This document shows positions 6,539 to 9,726 of a stretch of DNA of 9,726 nucleotides, in pieces. The translations under genes were made by a program, and so were the position numbers. The DNA is from Acidimicrobiia bacterium (GTDB lineage Bacteria; Actinomycetota; Acidimicrobiia; IMCC26256; JAENVU01). Every line of letters starts with the position of its first letter. Position 1 is the first letter of the stretch. The notes under the pieces are model-generated. The model saw only the letters and a program-made list of their open reading frames with translations. It had not been told where the DNA came from and did not search any database. The stretch lies in NCBI GenBank assembly GCA_016650415.1, contig JAENVU010000155.1, forward strand, positions 1 to 9,726, read 5' to 3'.

Positions 6539-7768
6539 TCACTCCCCTGCTTGCTCGTCCGGGCCCCAGAGGCTGCCACGCCGGTCGGTGCGGACGCGAC
6601 CATCCGAGGTGTGCGCCGCCCGACCAACCGCATCGGGCCCGAAGCGCTCGCGCACCGCGTCGAGCGTGCGCTCCAACGCGCCCTGCTCGGGCGCGACCGC
6701 AGGTGCGTCGAACGGCAGCGCCTCCTGCACGGCACCGCCGCCGTCGAACTGCAGCGCCGTCACCCCCAGGAGCCGCACTCCCCGCTCCACCTCGACGTCG
6801 GCCAACAGCGTGCGCGCCGCGTCGGCAATCACGGCCGAGAGATCGGTGGGCGACCGAAGCGTCTGGGCACGGGTGATCGTCGAGAAGTCGGGGAACCGGA
6901 CCTTCAACTGCACGGTGCGCGCGACGAGCATGTGCGCGCGCAGACGCGCCGCGACGAGATCGGCCATGCGGGTGAGTTCCTGCTCGAGGGCACGGCGATC
7001 GCAACGGTCGGTCGCGAACGTCTCCTCGTGACCGACCGACTTCGTTGCTCGGTGCGGGTCGACCGGCCGCGGATCTCGATTCCACGCGAGCGCGTGGAGT
7101 TGGCGACCCGCGGCCTCGCCCAACGATCGCACCAGCGTCGCTTCCGGCAGCGCGGCGAGGTCGCCGATGGTCTCGACCCCGTAGTTCGCGAGTCGACGTT
7201 GGGTCGCGGGTCCCACCCCCCACAGCCGACGCACCGGGAGCGGATGCAGGAACTCCAGCTCGGTGCCGGGCTCCACGACCCACATGCCGTCGGGCTTGGC
7301 CGAGTCGCTCGCGATCTTCGCCAGCATCTTCGTGACCGCAACGCCGACCGAGGCGGCGAGACCGAGTTCGGACCGGATACGGGCTCGGAGCATCTCGCCG
7401 ATCTCGGGTCCGGTGCCCAACAACCGCTCGGCCCCCCGCACGTCGAGAAATGCTTCGTCCAGCGACAGCGGCTCCACCAACGGTGTCGCCGATCGGAGGA
7501 TGGCCATCACCGCGCGACTCACCTCCGCGTAGAGGTCCATGCGCGGTGCGACGAACACCAGATCCGGACACGCTCGACGCGCCCGCACCGATGGCATCGC
7601 GCTCCGAATCCCGAACTCCCGCGCTTCGTAGCTCGCCGCGGCGACCACACCCCGATTGCCGAGGCCGCCGACCACGACCGGGCGCCCCCGGAGTTCGGGG
7701 CGCTCGCGCTGCTCCACGGACGCATAGAAGGCGTCGAGATCCAGATGGAGGATCGCCGGGGCGGTCAC
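6539..7768 (-). CDS. dinB: DNA polymerase IV (Y-family, DinB)
   Basis: A 409-residue translesion polymerase. The palm carries LHLDLDAFYASVEQ (residues 7-20; metal ligand D10, steric-gate Y15) and PLSLDEAFLDV (100-110; catalytic D104 and E105). SVGVAVTKMLAKIASD (140-155) is the usual nucleotide-binding segment; a helix-hairpin-helix thumb follows (LWGVGPATQRRL, 182-193), then the little-finger domain. QEALPF (348-353) fits the sliding-clamp binding consensus Qxx[L/M]xF. Some 55 residues follow it, including the ALERTLDAVRERFGPDAVGRA pattern seen in actinobacterial relatives. The enzyme bypasses lesions and is error-prone. The GTG start at 7768 shares a GTGA overlap with the Nudix stop, giving likely translational coupling; there is no strong ribosome site of its own. 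I see no LexA-type operator upstream of the operon, so SOS control is not supported by the sequence. Confidence 0.95.
   Translation of the reverse strand: MTAPAILHLDLDAFYASVEQRERPELRGRPVVVGGLGNRGVVAAASYEAREFGIRSAMPSVRARRACPDLVFVAPRMDLYAEVSRAVMAILRSATPLVEPLSLDEAFLDVRGAERLLGTGPEIGEMLRARIRSELGLAASVGVAVTKMLAKIASDSAKPDGMWVVEPGTELEFLHPLPVRRLWGVGPATQRRLANYGVETIGDLAALPEATLVRSLGEAAGRQLHALAWNRDPRPVDPHRATKSVGHEETFATDRCDRRALEQELTRMADLVAARLRAHMLVARTVQLKVRFPDFSTITRAQTLRSPTDLSAVIADAARTLLADVEVERGVRLLGVTALQFDGGGAVQEALPFDAPAVAPEQGALERTLDAVRERFGPDAVGRAAHTSDGRVRTDRRGSLWGPDEQAGE
6542..6548 (-). promoter_or_regulatory. Shine-Dalgarno for the oxidoreductase gene
   Basis: The minus strand reads AGGGGAG, four bases before the ATG at 6537 and within the last codons of dinB. 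It fixes the oxidoreductase start and explains how it can be translated directly after dinB. Confidence 0.65.
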
Positions 7769-8274
7769 TCCACGGAGACGGAGACGACCTCGAAGTTCGC
7801 CAAGCTCGTTCCGCGAATCTCGTAGGTGAACGTGCGACTGGCGTCCGGACTCCACCGCTCCGCGAGCCAGGCCGCCAGCGGATCGCGCACCCAACGAAAG
7901 CAGTCCTCGAGCAGGACGGGGACGTCGGCGGCGGCGACGAACGAGGCATCCACCACGATGCCGTCCGGATCCTCGACCACGACCTCGCCTTCGAACGCGA
8001 CCGCCTGGTGGACTTCGCACTGCATGCCCCACCCCATGTCGAGCGCAATCGCCTCGACCCGGTAGAGCGGCCCGATCCACGACTCGACTCGTAACCCGGT
8101 CTCCTCGTGGACCTCGCGGGCCAGCCCGTCGATGAGGCTCGCATCCGTGGGGTCGACCACCCCGCCGGGTGTGCTCCAATCGTGCGCGCCGTTCCGACGC
8201 CGGTTCCGCACCAGGAGGAGGTCTCCGTCCCGCTCGACGACGGCGCCGGCGACGGTCATCTGGGTGGGCACCAT
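7765..8274 (-). CDS. Nudix hydrolase
   Basis: A 169-residue protein. After TVAGAVVERDGDLLLVRNRR (residues 7-26) comes WSTPGGVVDPTD (33-44) and the core REVHEETGL (53-61), which supplies the metal-binding glutamates E54, E57 and E58. Nudix enzymes cleave nucleoside diphosphates linked to another group, acting on oxidised nucleotides, NADH, sugar nucleotides and so on; the substrate here is not predictable. The Nudix box is slightly irregular: between the glycine pair and REV there is one residue more than the standard Gx5Ex7REUxEExGU spacing, and the first Glu is Asp44. The rest of the protein looks well folded, including an AERWSPDASRTFTYEI segment near the end. ATG 8274 is chosen; ATG 8259 or 8304 are possible, and all lack a clear ribosome site. 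It opens the operon with dinB, and pool sanitation beside translesion synthesis is a reasonable but unproven link. Confidence 0.88.
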   Translation of the reverse strand: MVPTQMTVAGAVVERDGDLLLVRNRRRNGAHDWSTPGGVVDPTDASLIDGLAREVHEETGLRVESWIGPLYRVEAIALDMGWGMQCEVHQAVAFEGEVVVEDPDGIVVDASFVAAADVPVLLEDCFRWVRDPLAAWLAERWSPDASRTFTYEIRGTSLANFEVVSVSVE

Positions 8275-8280
8275 CCCGGA

Positions 8281-8286
8281 AGTGTG
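8281..8286 (-). promoter_or_regulatory. Possible -10 box for the Nudix-dinB operon
   Basis: The minus strand reads CACACT, with the conserved second A and last T of a -10 element, six bases before the ATG at 8274. This geometry would give a leaderless transcript and fits the missing Shine-Dalgarno. It is weak as a hexamer and has no clear -35. Confidence 0.25.
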
Positions 8287-8298
8287 CCATGCCCTCGT

Positions 8299-8304
8299 TA
8301 CCAT
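8299..8304 (+). promoter_or_regulatory. Probable leaderless -10 box for the small membrane protein gene
   Basis: TACCAT (TANNNT) lies exactly six bases before the GTG at 8311. Transcription would start at or next to the first base of the start codon. There is no Shine-Dalgarno, as expected for a leaderless gene. No convincing -35 is seen. Confidence 0.5.
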
Positions 8305-8310
8305 CCGCAG

Positions 8311-8562
8311 GTGCCTGAAACCTTCGACACCGGTCCCGGCCCGTCCCGCCGAGCGTTCTTCCTGGCCTACGCCTGCGTGGTCGCGGCGGGATTCATCGGC
8401 GCCGTCATCGGGTACGGCTGGGGCGAGATCGGCTGTGACGGCTCCTGCACGACCCAGGTCGCGGTGAGCATGGCCTTCGGCGCGATCATCAGTGCGGTCG
8501 GGGCCGGCGTGGTCGCGGTGCTCGTCCTCCGGGCGATGGCCGAGTGGCGCCGACCGCAGTAA
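8311..8562 (+). CDS. Small hypothetical membrane protein, two helices
   Basis: An 83-residue protein from GTG 8311 to TAA 8562. A short polar N-terminus (PETFDTGPGPSRR) is followed by a helix at about residues 16-40 (FFLAYACVVAAGFIGAVIG), a short loop with two cysteines in CDGSC, a second helix at about 48-73 (VAVSMAFGAIISAVGAGVVA), and a basic end AEWRRPQ. By the positive-inside rule the cysteine loop should face outward, where the two could form a disulfide. I do not recognise the family. A longer frame from 8107 overlaps the Nudix gene and is rejected. It is divergent from the Nudix gene across 36 bases and convergent with the O-antigen ligase/TPR region across only 13 bases. Confidence 0.72.
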   Translation: MPETFDTGPGPSRRAFFLAYACVVAAGFIGAVIGYGWGEIGCDGSCTTQVAVSMAFGAIISAVGAGVVAVLVLRAMAEWRRPQ

Positions 8563-8575
8563 CGGCACCCGGCCG

Positions 8576-8977
8576 CTAGCCCGAGGGTCCCAGGTACACC
8601 CGGCAGTTGACGCGTGGCACCATCGCGCGGGCCGCCTCGCACCGCCGCGTCGCCGCCTGTGGATGTCCGGCCCGCTCGTCCACCCGTGCGAGTCCGAGGA
8701 GTGCTTGCACCGAAGCCGGATCCCAGCGCAGCGCGCTCAGGTACGCGGCGCGTGTGGCGGATCGACTGCCGTGCTCGAACTCGTTCCGAGCCAGATCAGT
8801 CAACGCCAGGGTCTCCGACGGATCCCGCCGGACCGCTTCGCGTCCGGCCGCAAGTGCCCGGGACCAGTCTGCGACGCGATCCGAGCCGGGCGGCGGATGC
8901 GCCCACAGGTTCGCTTCGGCGATGGCGGGCTCCGGCCAGAGGGCGAGTGCCCGGGTCGCCGACGACCCCGATAACAC
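8576..8977 (-). CDS. TPR-like C-terminal region, out of frame with the upstream O-antigen ligase
   Basis: An open frame ending in TAG at 8576-8578. Its longest reading starts at a GTG at 8977 (133 residues), but that start lies inside the ligase frame and has no ribosome site. It looks truly coding: ALALWPEPAIAEANLWA, then REAVRRDPSETLALTDLARN, and YLSALRWDPASVQALLGLAR, which follow the helical A-x(n)-LxxDPxx-AL-xLA spacing of tetratricopeptide repeats, with further helical sequence to the end. In bacterial O-antigen-ligase/Wzy-type proteins such repeats often form the soluble C-terminal tail after the last membrane helix. The likeliest reading is that this is the tail of the gene at 8796-9726, split by a frameshift between about 8940 and 8985. 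Removing one base from the CCCC run at 8966-8969 would join the frames. A separate overlapping gene is possible but less likely. Confidence 0.65.
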   Translation of the reverse strand: MLSGSSATRALALWPEPAIAEANLWAHPPPGSDRVADWSRALAAGREAVRRDPSETLALTDLARNEFEHGSRSATRAAYLSALRWDPASVQALLGLARVDERAGHPQAATRRCEAARAMVPRVNCRVYLGPSG

Positions 8978-9726
8978 CCGCCGCGATCGCGCTCGGGCGC
9001 CGGAAGGGAACCAACTCGCGGCGGTCCGCGGCCCCGAGCGCGAGTGCCAGAACCGGAGTCAGGCCGATCCACAGCGGCTGCAACAACAGACTCAACGAGC
9101 CGCCGAGTGCGAAGGCCGCGAGCGGGCCGCGCGCTCGGCGCGAGGCCAACGCCAGCCAGACCACGAGGGCCAGGAGTCCGACCATGCCGGTCGTCACCAG
9201 GTATTCCACGAACACGTTGTGCGCGTCCCGGTTGAGTCGATCGGACCCGAACGCGGACGCGGCGGCGACCGTGTCGTAGGGCGAGGTCGCCCGTCGGTAG
9301 AGGCCAGGTCCGATCCCGACGATCGGTCGATCGGCCACCGCGTCGACCGCCATCGCCCACCGATCGATCCGCCCCGAAATCGAGGAACTCGACGCCGAGT
9401 TGACCCGATCGGTGGCTCCAGAACCGTCAGCCGGGAGCGCGACTGCCGCGATGCCGAGCCCGAGCACGATCGCCACCGCGACCGGTATCGCGGCCCGCAG
9501 GCCCGCCCGGAATGCGACGATCACGAGGACGAGCACCAACAGCGCCACGCCGATGCGACCCCCCGAGAATTGCACGGCGCTCCCGATGAGCATCATCAGC
9601 GCTGCCGTCAGGAGGTCGGCGCGGGTCCACCCCGAGTTCGTGGCGTCGGCCCGGCGCACCCGCCGGCCCTCGACCCATCGCGCGCCGAGGAGTGCCGCGG
9701 CACCGACCATGAAGGCCGCGAGGTGC
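8796..9726 (-). CDS. O-antigen ligase / Wzy-family membrane protein, partial (enters from right edge)
   Basis: The frame is open to the right edge (reading HLAAFMVGAA), so the N-terminus is missing. It has several hydrophobic helices (VALLVLVLVIVAF, AAIPVAVAIVLGLGIAAVAL, MVGLLALVVWLALAS, SLSLLLQPLWIGLTPVLALA). The Wzy_C-type loop is clear: SGRIDRWAMAVDAVADRP, VGIGPGLYRR, then DAHNVFVEYLVTTGMVGL, the last His-Asn at about 9216-9221. Members ligate or polymerise lipid-linked glycans on the outer face of the membrane, so a cell-wall or capsular glycan role is likely. Meaningful sequence in this frame ends near RRPSAIAAGVIGVV (about 8955). The remaining 50 or so residues to the stop at 8796 are Arg/Pro/Gly-rich and look out of frame, while the TPR-like tail continues in another frame at 8576-8977. 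The gene is probably frameshifted here, by mutation or by sequencing or assembly error. Confidence 0.8.
   Translation of the reverse strand, partial: HLAAFMVGAAALLGARWVEGRRVRRADATNSGWTRADLLTAALMMLIGSAVQFSGGRIGVALLVLVLVIVAFRAGLRAAIPVAVAIVLGLGIAAVALPADGSGATDRVNSASSSSISGRIDRWAMAVDAVADRPIVGIGPGLYRRATSPYDTVAAASAFGSDRLNRDAHNVFVEYLVTTGMVGLLALVVWLALASRRARGPLAAFALGGSLSLLLQPLWIGLTPVLALALGAADRRELVPFRRPSAIAAGVIGVVGDPGTRPLAGARHRRSEPVGASAARLGSRRRLVPGTCGRTRSGPAGSVGDPGVD

Noticed and set aside
5383..7825. Long plus-strand open frames (5383-6876 and 6503-7825) opposite the oxidoreductase and dinB
   Set aside because: They mirror genes with clear catalytic motifs on the minus strand; their translations are Arg/His/Pro-rich with no family pattern. 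High GC keeps antisense frames open.
8563..8600. Possible bidirectional terminator between the small membrane gene and the TPR tail
   Set aside because: Only imperfect GC-rich pairing and no T-run; not distinguishable from background in this DNA.

Overview
The window is very GC-rich DNA with GTG starts, tightly packed genes and short intergenic gaps. The gene set (a MoxR/DUF58/transglutaminase operon, a DUF3040 membrane protein, DinB, and a small actinobacterial-type hypothetical) points to an actinobacterium. An Acidimicrobiia-like lineage is my best guess, from overall protein flavour only. No tRNA, rRNA, CRISPR array, insertion sequence or recognisable defence island is visible.

Layout. 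(1) 1-579, minus strand: the N-terminal part of an HNH-endonuclease-family protein that runs off the left edge, preceded by a small hypothetical protein rich in Trp and Arg. (2) 529-639: a divergent promoter region with a -10-like TACAAT that should drive the plus-strand operon. (3) 640-5079, plus strand: a three-gene operon of a MoxR-type AAA+ ATPase, a DUF58 protein, and a large membrane-anchored TgpA-like transglutaminase protein. Its genes overlap or nearly touch, including a GTGA stop/start overlap. (4) 5058-8274, minus strand: Nudix hydrolase, DinB (DNA polymerase IV), a Gfo/Idh/MocA oxidoreductase and DUF3040, read in that order and converging on operon 3 with a 22-base overlap. Nudix and dinB share a GTGA overlap, and dinB and the oxidoreductase are one base apart. 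(5) 8311-8562, plus strand: a small two-helix membrane protein, probably leaderless. (6) 8576-9726, minus strand: an O-antigen-ligase/Wzy-family membrane protein entering from the right edge. Its apparent TPR-like C-terminal half lies in a different reading frame.

How the genes may work together. The MoxR-DUF58-transglutaminase set is a recurring bacterial module in which the AAA+ ATPase is thought to act as a chaperone or remodeller for envelope-associated partners; the substrate of this transglutaminase domain is unknown. Nudix plus DinB could couple nucleotide clean-up with translesion synthesis, but that is inference from gene order. From memory, MoxR/DUF58/transglutaminase, DUF3040 and dinB often sit beside mraZ and the division cluster in actinobacteria. 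No mraZ is seen here, and an oxidoreductase lies between dinB and DUF3040.

I did not find a convincing new biological system. The observations most worth a second look are the reading-frame break in the O-antigen ligase/TPR region, the leaderless-type divergent promoter near 8275-8310, and the unusual Nudix box.
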